DNA of 64,000 bases from an uncultured Bacteroidia bacterium (GCA_902802535.1 CADCML010000004.1:62001-126000), one strand, 5' to 3'; positions 1 through 8,548 are shown, counted from the stretch's first letter. The notes: generated by a model not told the origin, from the sequence alone. Numbers and translations: made by a program.

Positions 1-705
1 TGTATTGTGCAGGTCTTCAATCACTTCGTCGATGGCATAACCACAGGATCGACGACGTAAGTTCTTGTCGGGATAGTTTTCCTCAATTAGTTGAACGGTT
101 TTTTCATCCAAAGCCCAGCGGATGAGTTGGGTGTAGATGTTTTGGATTAACAAATTGGATTCGGTTTCCCAAAAGCGGTTGCCAAAGCGTTCTTCCAATT
201 CTCTGATAGTATAGGTTTTGAATACCTCAATACTGCCATCGCAAAGCACGCCTTGGGCTTCCAACACATGGTGGCGCGTACTGCCATAAACCAAGGAATG
301 TGAACCACAGGAGTTGTTGCCGAACATGCCGCCGATGCAACAGCGGTTGCTGGTGGAAGTTTCAGGGCTGAAGAAGAGTCCGTATGGCTCCAAGGCAAGA
401 TTCAGCTCATCGAGGACAACGCCAGGCTGCACCCTTGCCCAGCGTTCTTCCTTGTTGATTTCCAAAATCTTCTTAAAATGCTTGCTGATGTCGACAACGA
501 TTCCGCTACCCACCACTTGGCCAGCGATGGAGGTACCACCTGCCCTCGGAATGAGGTGGGTTTTGCGCTCACGCGCTGTTTCAATCAAATAAACAATATC
601 CTGCTCGTTTTCGGGAAAGGCAACGCCTTGGGGCACTTCACGATAAGCTGACGCATCGGTTGCGTAAGCAATGCGGTGCAAAGGGTCGGTAAAAATGGTG
701 TACAT
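1..705 (-). CDS. FAD-linked oxidase (GlcD/D-lactate dehydrogenase type), C-terminally cut by window edge
   Basis: The frame is open from the ATG at 705 to base 1, giving the first 235 residues of a longer protein. The product starts MYTIFTDPLHRIAYATDAS and contains the FAD-binding PCMH fold signatures PRAGGTSIAGQVVG (about residues 53-66) and the CCIGGMFGNNSCGSHSLVYG stretch (about 125-144), typical of vanillyl-alcohol-oxidase-family flavoproteins such as glycolate oxidase GlcD and D-lactate dehydrogenase. In Bacteroidota such proteins are often very long and fused to Fe-S domains; that part would lie outside the window. The start is 6 bases after the stop of the upstream dehydratase gene, so the two are probably cotranscribed. 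The substrate cannot be told from this fragment. Confidence 0.85.
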   Translation of the reverse strand, partial: MYTIFTDPLHRIAYATDASAYREVPQGVAFPENEQDIVYLIETARERKTHLIPRAGGTSIAGQVVGSGIVVDISKHFKKILEINKEERWARVQPGVVLDELNLALEPYGLFFSPETSTSNRCCIGGMFGNNSCGSHSLVYGSTRHHVLEAQGVLCDGSIEVFKTYTIRELEERFGNRFWETESNLLIQNIYTQLIRWALDEKTVQLIEENYPDKNLRRRSCGYAIDEVIEDLHNT

Positions 706-711
706 CTCGGC

Positions 712-2625
712 TTATTTGTCCAACTGGCTGAAAACGCTGTTGTTGCTCTTAAACTCGGGCACAATGACCTTCATTTGGGCCACAATCTTCATGGGGTCGC
801 AAGTTTCGAGCTCGGTATGGAGTTTTTCAATCATGCTGTCCACATCGGCAGTTTCATATTTGCGCACCACAGCGTGCATAATCTTCTCATTGTCGGTCTT
901 GATAGTGTTCTCTTCGTTGGCCAACACCTCTTCGTAAAGTTTTTCGCCTGGGCGTAGTCCCGTTTCGATAATCTCAATTTCAGGATGATGAGATAATTGG
1001 CGCATTTTTTCGGCCAAATCCCAAATCTTGACCTTTTCGCCCATATCGAAGACGAAAATGTCGCCGCCATCGCCGATGGAACCGGCTTCGAGCACAAGGC
1101 TACAGGCTTCGGGAATGGTCATAAAGAAACGGGTAATGCGACGGTCGGTGACGGTGATAGGTCCGCCTTGGGCAATCTGCTTGCGGAACAACGGCACCAC
1201 AGAGCCATTGGAACCCAACACATTACCAAACCGCGTGGTGATGAACTTGGTGTTGCCCTTACGGCTTTGGGTGTAAATCTCCGCAATGCGCTTGGTGGCA
1301 CCCATCACATTGGTCGGGTTGACGGCCTTGTCGGTCGAAATCATGACAAACTTCTCTACGCCATATTCCACTGCCAAGTCGGCTATGAGCTTGGTACCGA
1401 ACACGTTGACAAACACGGCTTCGTATGCGTTTTCTTCCATGAAAGGCACATGCTTATAGGCAGCGGCATGAAACACCACTTGCGGACGATATTGCTCGAA
1501 AACTTCCCTCATGCGAACAGGGTCCTTCACGTTGGTGATGACGAAAGCCATCTTGTCGCGCAAGTCCTTGAAATCAGGCGTGTTGTTCATCTCGAATTGG
1601 AAGTCGTACATCGGCGACTCGGCTTGGTCGAGCATGATGAGTTTGGTCGGATTATAGTGCATCACCTGACGGCAAATCTCGCTTCCGATGGAACCCGCAG
1701 CACCCGTGACGAGCACCACTTTTCCGTTGATTTCGCGTGTCACGTTTTCCTTGCCGAGTTTGATGGGCGTGCGACCCAAAAGGTCTTCAATCTTGATGTC
1801 CTCAATCTGGTTCGACTTGATTTCGCCGTCTACCCATTTGGAGAATGACGGAATGGTCTTTACAACCAAATTTAACGCCATACCTTTTTCGATGATTTGC
1901 TTGCGGCGTTCCTCGTCAAGGCTGGGGATGGCCAAAACCATTATCTTGATGTTGTTTTTCTTGATGAAGGTTTTCGTCAGAGCCTCAGAAGGGGAATATA
2001 CTTTTATCGTATTAATCTGAATGCCAACACGTTTTTTGTCGTCATCGGTAAAGGCAACTGCTTTGTAAACGGCAGCAGTATCCTGACTCAAAGTGCGCAA
2101 AAGCATTGTACCGGCATCACCAGCACCATAAATAAGCGTGTTTTCCTTTTGGATGGGGTTTTTGTAGACCTCGTTGTACAAACGCCTGATAGTGAAACGC
2201 ATGAGAATCATTATCGTCATCGTAATAAGGTAATGGTAAACCATGGTGACGTAACGGGGAAAGTAAGTAGCGAGATTGTGGAACGATGTGTTTGAAAGGA
2301 TAAATTTACTGAGGAGAAGAATCGCAACTGTACCAGTGCAGGCGGAGAAAATTTTGCGGATGTCGTTGAAGCCAGAATAACGCAACATGCCGTCGTAGGT
2401 TCTGCTGATGAGAAATGCGACCAAATAGACAACTGGTACAATCCAGATGCGTTCCCAGTCGAATCCTGATGACTTAATGTCATTAAAATAAAGCATGAGA
2501 ATAGTTATGAAGTAGGCTACAATGACGATGACCATATCTACTATCAAAATCCAATATCGGGGTAGCGTATTGGTTTTATGCTTTCCAAAAATGAAATTGC
2601 AAAAGTTTATGACTAATTTTTTCAT
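712..2625 (-). CDS. CapD/WbpM-like membrane UDP-sugar 4,6-dehydratase
   Basis: A 637-residue protein of the large membrane-bound nucleoside-diphosphate-sugar epimerase/dehydratase family. Four hydrophobic segments fill the first ~125 residues; a first Rossmann-like domain has GAGDAGTMLLRTL (about 168); the catalytic short-chain dehydrogenase domain begins with VLVTGAAGSIGSEI (about 304) and carries STDKAVNPTNVMGATKR. The Met in MGATK replaces the usual catalytic Tyr, the SMK arrangement known for WbpM-type enzymes. Members convert UDP-GlcNAc to a 4-keto-6-deoxy sugar at the inner membrane for capsule, O-antigen or glycoprotein glycans. It has its own promoter just upstream. The deoxysugar genes upstream fit a surface-glycan role, which is inference. 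Confidence 0.93.
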   Translation of the reverse strand: MKKLVINFCNFIFGKHKTNTLPRYWILIVDMVIVIVAYFITILMLYFNDIKSSGFDWERIWIVPVVYLVAFLISRTYDGMLRYSGFNDIRKIFSACTGTVAILLLSKFILSNTSFHNLATYFPRYVTMVYHYLITMTIMILMRFTIRRLYNEVYKNPIQKENTLIYGAGDAGTMLLRTLSQDTAAVYKAVAFTDDDKKRVGIQINTIKVYSPSEALTKTFIKKNNIKIMVLAIPSLDEERRKQIIEKGMALNLVVKTIPSFSKWVDGEIKSNQIEDIKIEDLLGRTPIKLGKENVTREINGKVVLVTGAAGSIGSEICRQVMHYNPTKLIMLDQAESPMYDFQFEMNNTPDFKDLRDKMAFVITNVKDPVRMREVFEQYRPQVVFHAAAYKHVPFMEENAYEAVFVNVFGTKLIADLAVEYGVEKFVMISTDKAVNPTNVMGATKRIAEIYTQSRKGNTKFITTRFGNVLGSNGSVVPLFRKQIAQGGPITVTDRRITRFFMTIPEACSLVLEAGSIGDGGDIFVFDMGEKVKIWDLAEKMRQLSHHPEIEIIETGLRPGEKLYEEVLANEENTIKTDNEKIMHAVVRKYETADVDSMIEKLHTELETCDPMKIVAQMKVIVPEFKSNNSVFSQLDK

Positions 2626-2645
2626 CTGAATAAAGATTTAACCCG

Positions 2646-2674
2646 CAAAACTACGACAATTTTGAACAAATCAA
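2646..2674 (-). promoter_or_regulatory. Bacteroidota promoter for the CapD-like gene
   Basis: On the minus strand TTG (2672-2674), an 18-base spacer and TAGTTTTG (2646-2653) match the Bacteroidota -33/-7 pattern. It overlaps the last bases of the mutarotase gene and lies 20 bases before the CapD-like start. Confidence 0.6.
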
Positions 2675-2994
2675 AAGATTTTTTTCATCAAATGCCATTT
2701 TTCTGTTGAAGGCAGGTTGGGGTCGGCACCTTGGCAGCGAGCCACATGGGCTTCCCACTCGGCTTGACGGGGCAGCGTGGCGAGTCGAGCCATGTCTTTG
2801 TCCCAGTCGAAATCATCAACGGTGTCGCAAATCATAAACAATTGGTTTTCAAATTGATAAATTTGCATATCAAGGATGCCTACGGCTCTTTGTCCTTCGA
2901 TGATTTCAGGCCAAACGTGGGCGTGGAGTTCACAATATTTTTCAATCAGTTCAGGGTCGTTGACGAGTTCAAGGGTTTGGCAATAACGTTTCAT
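2671..2994 (-). CDS. rhaM: L-rhamnose/L-fucose mutarotase (YiiL/RhaM family)
   Basis: A 107-residue protein of the YiiL/RhaM fold (DUF718), which interconverts alpha and beta anomers of 6-deoxy-hexoses such as L-rhamnose. Family length is normal (~104). Tyr20 and His24 in KYCELHAHVWPEI match the spacing of the Tyr18/His22 active-site pair of E. coli YiiL, and the C-terminal PSTEKWHLMKKIF aligns with the family tail. It lies 107 bases downstream of the fucose permease gene on the same strand, so in this context the substrate may be fucose rather than rhamnose; a GH78 rhamnosidase 15 kb away keeps rhamnose possible. The symbol follows the family name. Confidence 0.85.
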   Translation of the reverse strand: MKRYCQTLELVNDPELIEKYCELHAHVWPEIIEGQRAVGILDMQIYQFENQLFMICDTVDDFDWDKDMARLATLPRQAEWEAHVARCQGADPNLPSTEKWHLMKKIF

Positions 2995-3010
2995 AGTGAG
3001 TATATTTTTT

Positions 3011-3098
3011 CACGCTGAATACGCAGAATTATGGGAAACCTGCCGGACGATTGGTTTGCGTCGCTTTGCGCTTCTGCGATTTCTGCGGATTCTGCGTG
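3011..3098. repeat. Imperfect inverted repeat of the CACGCAGAATT family
   Basis: Left arm 3011-3030 and right arm 3079-3098 are complementary with two or three mismatches. The same motif forms a perfect palindrome at 16157-16234, so this is a dispersed intergenic repeat, here between fucP and the mutarotase gene. Confidence 0.6.
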
Positions 3099-3101
3099 AG
3101 A

Positions 3102-4394
3102 TTATTTGTTGTGTTTTGTAATGAAATTTCCATAAAGTACGATGACGAGGAAGCAGATGAGTGGCAGAACAAAGCTCAAATTCACAGAGGCAATGCTTCC
3201 CAATCCGCTACCATCAATGATGCGGGCCTGCAAAGGAGGCAATACCGAGCCTCCCAGAATGGCCATGATGAGACCTGCCGCACCCAATTTGGCATCATCG
3301 CCAGTGTCGGTCAGGGCAATGCCGTAAATGGTCGGGAACATTAGGCTCATGCAGGCCGAGACAGCTACTAGACAGTACATTCCGACGCGACCATCAAAAA
3401 AGATGACACCTAAGACCAACACTGCTCCGGCTATGCCCAAATAGGTCAGCAACTTGGATGGATGAATATATTTCAGTAGGAAAGTGCAAATGAAACGGCT
3501 CAGGCAGAAAATGGCCATCGCTACGATATTGTAACGTTGCGAAAGCACCTCGGCGGCCTGCTCGGTCATGCCTTCGTTCATGAAGACACGCGTGCCATAT
3601 TGGATGATGAAGGTCCAGCACATGATTTGCACACCGACATAAAAGAATTGGGCGACCACACCATAGCGGTAAGGTTTGTTTTGCCAAAGGCGTTTCACCG
3701 TGGGACCAAATTTCTGGTCGTCGCTTTCTTCGGTCTTGGCTTGTGTTTTCACCAACAACAGAATGACGACAAAAAACACCACCAACACCGCCCCAATGAT
3801 GACATACGGTCGGCTCAACACAGTCAGGTCAGCGTTTTTTACGGCATCAAATTGTTCCTTATTAAGCAGGGCACGTTCCTCGGTGCTCAGCGGGTTGAGT
3901 TTGGCTTGGATGAACTTCATCGCCACAAACATTCCTGCCAACGAACCGATGGGATTAAAGGCCTGAGCGAGATTGAGGCGGCGTGTGGCTGTGTCGTGGC
4001 TACCCATCGAAAGGATGTAAGGATTGGCCGTTGTTTCAAGGAATGAGAGTCCGCAAGTCAGCACGAAATAGGCGATGAGGAAGGGATAATAGCTGCCTGT
4101 TGCCTTGGCAGGGATGAACATCAAGGCTCCCACGGCATAAAGTCCGAGACCCATCAACAAGCCTGCCTTATAGGAATGTTTGCGGACGAAGAGCGCGGCA
4201 GGCAGAGCCATGCAGAAATAGCCGCCATAGAAGGCCAACTGCACCAAAGCGCCATCGGTGACGCTCATGCGGAAAATCTTGGAAAAAGCCTTCACCATGG
4301 GGTTAGTGATATCGTTGGCGAAGCCCCAAAGGGCGAAACAGCAGGTCACGAGGACAAAGGCCAAGAGATACTTTTTTTCTACTACTTTATTCAT
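3102..4394 (-). CDS. fucP: L-fucose:H+ symporter permease
   Basis: A 430-residue major facilitator superfamily protein with about twelve hydrophobic segments. The N-terminus LLAFVLVTCCFALWGFANDITNPMV and the following ALVQLAFYGGYFCMALPAALF are diagnostic of the FucP family; Asp and Asn in GFANDITNP correspond to the region of the proton-coupling residues of E. coli FucP. Further family stretches are LSFLETTANPYI and LAQAFNPIGSLAG. It imports L-fucose with protons across the inner membrane. It lies between the mutarotase and the nucleotidyltransferase/kinase fusion on the same strand and probably forms a fucose-use block with them. Confidence 0.92.
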   Translation of the reverse strand: MNKVVEKKYLLAFVLVTCCFALWGFANDITNPMVKAFSKIFRMSVTDGALVQLAFYGGYFCMALPAALFVRKHSYKAGLLMGLGLYAVGALMFIPAKATGSYYPFLIAYFVLTCGLSFLETTANPYILSMGSHDTATRRLNLAQAFNPIGSLAGMFVAMKFIQAKLNPLSTEERALLNKEQFDAVKNADLTVLSRPYVIIGAVLVVFFVVILLLVKTQAKTEESDDQKFGPTVKRLWQNKPYRYGVVAQFFYVGVQIMCWTFIIQYGTRVFMNEGMTEQAAEVLSQRYNIVAMAIFCLSRFICTFLLKYIHPSKLLTYLGIAGAVLVLGVIFFDGRVGMYCLVAVSACMSLMFPTIYGIALTDTGDDAKLGAAGLIMAILGGSVLPPLQARIIDGSGLGSIASVNLSFVLPLICFLVIVLYGNFITKHNK

Positions 4395-4411
4395 ATTTGA
4401 TTACAATGTTT

Positions 4412-4571
4412 AACTACGAATTGCACGAATACTACGAATTTCAAATGAGAATTGAGGATGCAAGCATCCGAATGGTCACGAATGGAATGAGTTGAAACAT
4501 TCGTATGAATCCACAGCCTTGGCTGTAAAATTCTAACCTTGATATTCGTGAAATTTGTTTCATTCGTAGTT
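4412..4571. repeat. Intergenic inverted repeat rich in ACGAAT
   Basis: The ends ACTACGAAT (from about 4414) and ATTCGTAGT (to about 4570) are complementary, and ACGAAT/ATTCGT recurs several times between them. Two small perfect hairpins lie inside, GGATGCAAGCATCC and ACAGCCTTGGCTGT. No coding sequence is seen. It looks like a MITE-like or REP-like element between the fusion gene and fucP. Confidence 0.5.
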
Positions 4572-5741
4572 TTATTTTCTTCTGATTTTCAATGAAATGG
4601 ATTCTGGGTGGTTTGTGCAAAATGTTTTGGCATCCTTTACCACACAGGCCAAATATCCACCGCCGCCGGCACCAGGCATTTTCCAAGCAAGAACTTCGTC
4701 CAAAGCGGAATATTTGTCAATGTAATCCTGCACCGAGCCTTGAATCATAGCGGGGAACATGGCTGTTTGGGCATCAAAAGAGGCTTTGTAAGCCGCAGCA
4801 AAAGCTTCCAAATTTAGGTTCATAATGGCGTTCCAGCAGTCGTTGGCAGCTTGTGCCAAAGCCTTGACTTTCAGCTCGGTGATATACTTGCCTTCCACCA
4901 CGGAGCAACCTGGTTTGCGGGGTTCCATGGGAATCATAACAAGGTGGTTTTCAAGCCACGACAAAATATTTTCGTCTTGACAGGTCTCAATTCTCAGCGG
5001 CCAATACAGTTTGTCGTAATAATGTCTGACCAAGCCAGGCATACAAATGCCAATGCTGTCTTGCGCCCCACTGATAATGCCGTCGCTGCGCTCGGGGTCG
5101 TTCTCGAAACAGAAAACGAGTTTGGCAAGGGTTTCCGGATCCATGTCGGGCAACTGCATGGGCCATATTTTGCGAATCATGTTGCGCGTCGAGGTGGAAA
5201 GACCGCAGCGTTCGCGTACCTCGAAGGTCGGTTCCAAAGAGATGGTGATGGCCCACCCAGGGGCGAAGCACGAAACGTAGGGTTGGTCAATCCAAGTGCC
5301 GGCCAAGTCCAAACGGGTGGGAATCTGGCAAAGGTCTTTCTTCAGGGCGGTCGATGAACGGGCCTCCAAGCCTTCCGATGGCGTGCGTTGCAGCACCACA
5401 TACTCGATGCCACGCTCCTCGCAAAAACGGCGTTTTTCTTCCGAAGCGCCGTCTTCGTTGACCACAAAAACGTCGGGTTTCAGACGATCGACTGTGCCGA
5501 TGAAGTCCATCACGCCTTCGCCGTCGTTGATGAAAGCATCCTTCACATAGCGGATGGCTTTCACCATGAAAAGGCGTTCCTTTTCGGGATAGAGCGTCTT
5601 GTGGTTTTTGTAATGCAGAATGGTGGCATCGGAGCCGATGCCGACATAAAGGTCGCCGTATTGTGAGGCTTGTCGGAAAAACTCGATGTGGCCGCTGTGC
5701 AGCAGGTCGTAACAGCCCGAAACAAATACTTTTTTGGTCAT
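4572..5741 (-). CDS. Cytidylyltransferase-like/GHMP-kinase-like fusion protein
   Basis: A 389-residue two-domain protein. Residues 1-~138 are a nucleotidyltransferase of the cytidylyltransferase fold: KVFVSGCYDLLHSGHIEFF contains the HxGH nucleotide-binding motif (residues 15-18) and RSSTALK is the family's ISSTxxK motif. Residues ~139-389 resemble a GHMP sugar kinase related to fucokinase/HddA: PTRLDLAGTWIDQP (motif 1), SGAQDSIGICMPG (like the GGWQDQ loop) and MPGAGGGGYLACVV (motif 3). The usual glycine-rich ATP motif 2 appears reduced to CGLSTSTRN. By analogy with HldE or Fkp it could phosphorylate a sugar at C1 and then form an NDP-sugar. Its neighbours suggest fucose, but that is inference. 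It has its own promoter. Confidence 0.75.
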   Translation of the reverse strand: MTKKVFVSGCYDLLHSGHIEFFRQASQYGDLYVGIGSDATILHYKNHKTLYPEKERLFMVKAIRYVKDAFINDGEGVMDFIGTVDRLKPDVFVVNEDGASEEKRRFCEERGIEYVVLQRTPSEGLEARSSTALKKDLCQIPTRLDLAGTWIDQPYVSCFAPGWAITISLEPTFEVRERCGLSTSTRNMIRKIWPMQLPDMDPETLAKLVFCFENDPERSDGIISGAQDSIGICMPGLVRHYYDKLYWPLRIETCQDENILSWLENHLVMIPMEPRKPGCSVVEGKYITELKVKALAQAANDCWNAIMNLNLEAFAAAYKASFDAQTAMFPAMIQGSVQDYIDKYSALDEVLAWKMPGAGGGGYLACVVKDAKTFCTNHPESISLKIRRK

Positions 5742-5760
5742 TCAGTATGAATTTTGGCTG

Positions 5761-5768
5761 CAAAGATA
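5761..5768 (-). promoter_or_regulatory. -7 box for the nucleotidyltransferase/kinase fusion gene
   Basis: The minus strand reads TATCTTTG 20 bases before the ATG, matching TAnnTTTG; a TTG lies 23 bases further upstream. Confidence 0.5.
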
Positions 5769-5798
5769 GTGAATTGTTGGTTTTTTGCCCCCAAACCA

Positions 5799-6416
5799 TC
5801 AAAGTTTCTGAACTTCGGCCAATGCTGCCACGAAATACCAGCGTCCGTTGGTCTCGCAAAGGCATTTGTAGCGGGTGCGCTGCTTCTCCCCTTTTTGGAA
5901 GACGAGGCCGTTTTTCAGCACGAATCGGGCACCTTGGGGAAGGCTTTCGACCGTAATTACTGTTTCACGGTTCTTGTCGTATCGGTGCAGGACTCTTTGC
6001 AAGTTTAGGTCAGCGTTGCTGCTGGCTTTGATGTGGTGCAGATGCTTTTGCAAGGCGGTGAGAATGTCATGCGGAAAGATGGTTTCGGTCATAAAAGGCA
6101 ACAAAAGTGCAGTGAATTGGTTTTGCCATTCTGTGCCATGCGGTTGCACGAATCTTGAACCAAATTGTTGATACACATCATAATGCGCCACTTCATGAAC
6201 GTAGGTGATAAGCATTTGGTAGGGATTCAAATCAAGGTTGAGGGTGATGGCACAGATGCCGTTTTTGCTGCGCGGTGGACGGAAATCGCCGAGTTTGGAA
6301 CTGCGTGGCCGCTTGAAGTGCAATTTGAAACGCCTTTGTTCATACATGTCACCGACCTTCCCGACCGAAGCTTCAGGGAAATAGCGTTTCAGCAGTGCGA
6401 GTTCTTCAGGCTTCAT
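5799..6416 (-). CDS. SprT-like zinc metalloprotein
   Basis: A 205-residue protein when started at MKPEELALLKRYFPEAS (ATG at 6416); the longer open frame upstream runs through the preceding lipoprotein gene and is not used here. The motif YVHEVAHYDVYQQFG contains HExxH, the zinc-binding and catalytic motif of SprT/Spartan-type domains, followed by a conserved HGTEWQNQF that probably supplies the third ligand. The C-terminus TRYKCLCETNGRWYFVAALAEV resembles the OB-like or zinc-ribbon end of SprT proteins, although only two Cys remain. Eukaryotic relatives cut DNA-protein crosslinks; bacterial function is unsettled. It overlaps the small lipoprotein gene by 11 bases and ends the envelope operon. 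Confidence 0.75.
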   Translation of the reverse strand: MKPEELALLKRYFPEASVGKVGDMYEQRRFKLHFKRPRSSKLGDFRPPRSKNGICAITLNLDLNPYQMLITYVHEVAHYDVYQQFGSRFVQPHGTEWQNQFTALLLPFMTETIFPHDILTALQKHLHHIKASSNADLNLQRVLHRYDKNRETVITVESLPQGARFVLKNGLVFQKGEKQRTRYKCLCETNGRWYFVAALAEVQKL

Positions 6417-6585
6417 CACGATTAAGCAATTCAAATTCAATGGTTTCTTGCGGCACATAGCTCCACTTGGTGCAGGTGTTGCAATTGCGCGGCGTGCGGC
6501 GGCGGCCTGGAACTTCCTTGGTCTTGCAGGATGAAACAAGCAAGGTTAAACCTAACAATAATAATATCAATAGTTTGCTTTTCAT
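6406..6585 (-). CDS. Small Cys-rich lipoprotein
   Basis: A 59-residue product starting MKSKLLILLLLGLTLLVSSC, a clear lipoprotein signal with the lipobox Cys at residue 20. The mature part is only ~40 residues and has CNTC, so it may bind metal or form a disulfide. The ATG overlaps the stop of the EnvC-like gene (ATGA) and its own end overlaps the SprT-like start, so translation of all three genes is likely coupled. No function is recognised. Confidence 0.7.
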   Translation of the reverse strand: MKSKLLILLLLGLTLLVSSCKTKEVPGRRRTPRNCNTCTKWSYVPQETIEFELLNRDEA

Positions 6586-7862
6586 TTCGATAACCAATTA
6601 GCCGGATTTTGTCGGTTTTGTTCCTTCAATAGCTCAAAGTGCAGCTCGGTCTTGCCCTCGGTTTTGTTGGTGTGAACCGTGCCAATGTTTTGCTTGGTCT
6701 TCACCTTGTCGCCGCGCTTCACCGTGACGTTTTCGAGGTTGGAATAGACCGTGAAATACTCGCCATGACGGAGGATGACCACCGTATTGGCACCTGTCAG
6801 TTTGGTGACGCTGGCCACTTCGCCTTCAAAGACGGCACGAGCTTGGGCGTTCTCCGTCGTGGCAATGTCGATGCCGTTGTTGGTCACGGTGACTTTATCG
6901 GAAACCACGGAAGCATGTTTGCCGTAGGAAGATGAAATGACACCGCGCTCCACGGGCCAGGGCAGCTTACCCTTGTTGCCGACAAAATTCGAGGAAAGCG
7001 TTTGCTCAGCTGGGGTCAGGGCCATGCCTTTTTCCTTCTTGGGTGCAGGTGTGGTGGTCTTGCCTTTGCTGGCGTTTTTCTTTGCTTCTTCCTTGCGTTT
7101 TCGTTCGGCTTCGGCGTTAGCCTTTCGGATTTCTTCGGCAATGATGTCATCGATGGCTTTTTGCAGTTTTTTGGCCTGCTGCTGCTTGTTTTTGATGTCC
7201 TGTTGGAGGCTGCCTTCCTTTTTCTTGAGTTTGGCCACTTGGCCGTTGAGTTCCTTCTTTTCCTTTTTCAGCGTTTCCTGTTGAATCTTTTCGTCTTTCA
7301 GCAAGGCAGCCTGTTCCTCGCGTGCCTGTTGGCTGGCTTCCACCTCATCGCTGATGCGTCGTTCGGTCGAGGCAATCTGTTCCATCTTGGTCTTTCGGGC
7401 ATCGTTGAACTGGCGGATATAGCGCAGTCGGCTGAAGGCTTGGTTGAAGTCTTTCGAGGCGAAAATGAAACCCAAACGGTCGTAATGGTTTCTGTTTTTG
7501 TTGGCGAAGACAATCATTTTCGCGTATTCCTTCTGGAGTTTGCCGAGGTCGGAATTGAGGTTGCGGATGTCGCGCTGACCCTTGTGGATTTCCTCGTCCA
7601 ATACGGCAATCTGCTCGTTGTAGGCCCTGATGAGGCTTTCGCGCTGCTTGATTTTTGTGTCTAAAATGGAGACTTCATTGAGGGTCATTTCACGGTCTTT
7701 TTTGGTCTTTTTCAGCAGTTGGTTGGCGGTCGAAATTTCTTGCTGCAACGAGGTGATTTCGCTCTGCAACTGTTTTTTCGACTTGCCTTTCGTCTTTTGT
7801 GCATAAGTGGGCGAAACGAAAGCTAACAGCAATAAAACCAATATGATACGCAGTCTCTTCAA
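6582..7862 (-). CDS. EnvC-like murein hydrolase activator (degenerate LytM/M23)
   Basis: A 426-residue exported protein: signal peptide MKRLRIILVLLLLAFVSPTYAQ, a long coiled coil over about residues 25-250 rich in Lys, Glu and Gln, a Lys/Pro linker, then a LytM domain from ~300. In active M23 peptidases zinc is held by HxxxD and HxH. Here the first His is Asn (NNGIDIATT) and the second motif is LHFEL, so catalysis is probably lost, as in EnvC, which activates amidases instead of cutting peptidoglycan itself. It is second in the operon behind the DUF4292 lipoprotein, a gene pair common in Bacteroidota. Confidence 0.88.
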   Translation of the reverse strand: MKRLRIILVLLLLAFVSPTYAQKTKGKSKKQLQSEITSLQQEISTANQLLKKTKKDREMTLNEVSILDTKIKQRESLIRAYNEQIAVLDEEIHKGQRDIRNLNSDLGKLQKEYAKMIVFANKNRNHYDRLGFIFASKDFNQAFSRLRYIRQFNDARKTKMEQIASTERRISDEVEASQQAREEQAALLKDEKIQQETLKKEKKELNGQVAKLKKKEGSLQQDIKNKQQQAKKLQKAIDDIIAEEIRKANAEAERKRKEEAKKNASKGKTTTPAPKKEKGMALTPAEQTLSSNFVGNKGKLPWPVERGVISSSYGKHASVVSDKVTVTNNGIDIATTENAQARAVFEGEVASVTKLTGANTVVILRHGEYFTVYSNLENVTVKRGDKVKTKQNIGTVHTNKTEGKTELHFELLKEQNRQNPANWLSK

Positions 7863-7865
7863 GTG

Positions 7866-8414
7866 TTATTTCTTTTGCAGACGAAAGCGCTCCATCTTAT
7901 CGGTAATCTTCAGCGGAAACGTCGTCATTTCGTTGAGTTTGACATTTTTGTACTTGATTTTGGCGGACCAGTCGCCCATCACAAAGGTTTTCAACTGTAC
8001 CGTCTGATGCTCAACGGGCGGAAAGCTTTCGTTATTGTCCAAGAGCAAATTTTGTATCAAAGGAAGGCTGAGCGGCATACCGAGTTGGGTGGCAATGGTG
8101 TCCAAAGGCTCAGCCAAATAACTCTTTTCCAATCGATTGACAATCCAAGCCGAATCCTCACTGACCTTGATGCGTAAGGCTTCAACGCCCATGGTGGCGG
8201 TCACATTGAGCCAAACGAGGCTGTCTTTGCGCATCCTCAGTTGCCCCGACAAGTCATTGAACGACATGCCGTTGCCTTCGGCTTGGATGTCCAAGTTGGC
8301 GGTGAGCCATTCAAAACTTGTGGGTTGCTCTGGCGTGACGGTTTTCTTGTGTGAGCCGCAAGAAGTAGTCAGCAAGACCATGCTCAGAAATGCTATTTTT
8401 ATTAGCTTTTTCAT
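7866..8414 (-). CDS. DUF4292 lipoprotein
   Basis: A 182-residue lipoprotein (MKKLIKIAFLSMVLLTTSCG, lipobox Cys19). The body, with QLRMRKDSLVWLNVTATMGVEALRI and VNRLEKSYLAEPL, is characteristic of DUF4292, a LolA/LolB-like half-barrel family found in Bacteroidota next to envC. A role in moving lipids or lipoproteins across the periplasm is plausible from the fold but unproven. It is the first gene of the operon and its stop lies 3 bases before the EnvC-like start. Confidence 0.82.
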   Translation of the reverse strand: MKKLIKIAFLSMVLLTTSCGSHKKTVTPEQPTSFEWLTANLDIQAEGNGMSFNDLSGQLRMRKDSLVWLNVTATMGVEALRIKVSEDSAWIVNRLEKSYLAEPLDTIATQLGMPLSLPLIQNLLLDNNESFPPVEHQTVQLKTFVMGDWSAKIKYKNVKLNEMTTFPLKITDKMERFRLQKK

Positions 8415-8427
8415 CTTTTTTCCGCTG

Positions 8428-8435
8428 CAAAAATA
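8428..8435 (-). promoter_or_regulatory. -7 box for the DUF4292-EnvC operon
   Basis: The minus strand reads TATTTTTG about 13 bases before the ATG at 8414, matching TAnnTTTG. Confidence 0.5.
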
Positions 8436-8520
8436 ACAAAAGAAACCGATTTTTCAGTTATTTATAATCTCGCTTTGGTGAATTTTTGGGAAAACCTTAA
8501 TCCGTTTCGTGGATTCTTAC

Positions 8521-8528
8521 TATTTTTG
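8521..8528 (+). promoter_or_regulatory. -7 box for the lipoprotein/RND operon
   Basis: TATTTTTG lies 20 bases before the ATG at 8549. It is divergent from the DUF4292 promoter. Confidence 0.5.
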
Positions 8529-8548
8529 TTCAACAATTTGAAACAATA

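Noticed and set aside
997..1848. 283-residue plus-strand open frame
   Set aside because: It is antisense to the CapD-like gene, His/Val-rich and without any recognisable motif; the minus-strand frame has full family motifs.
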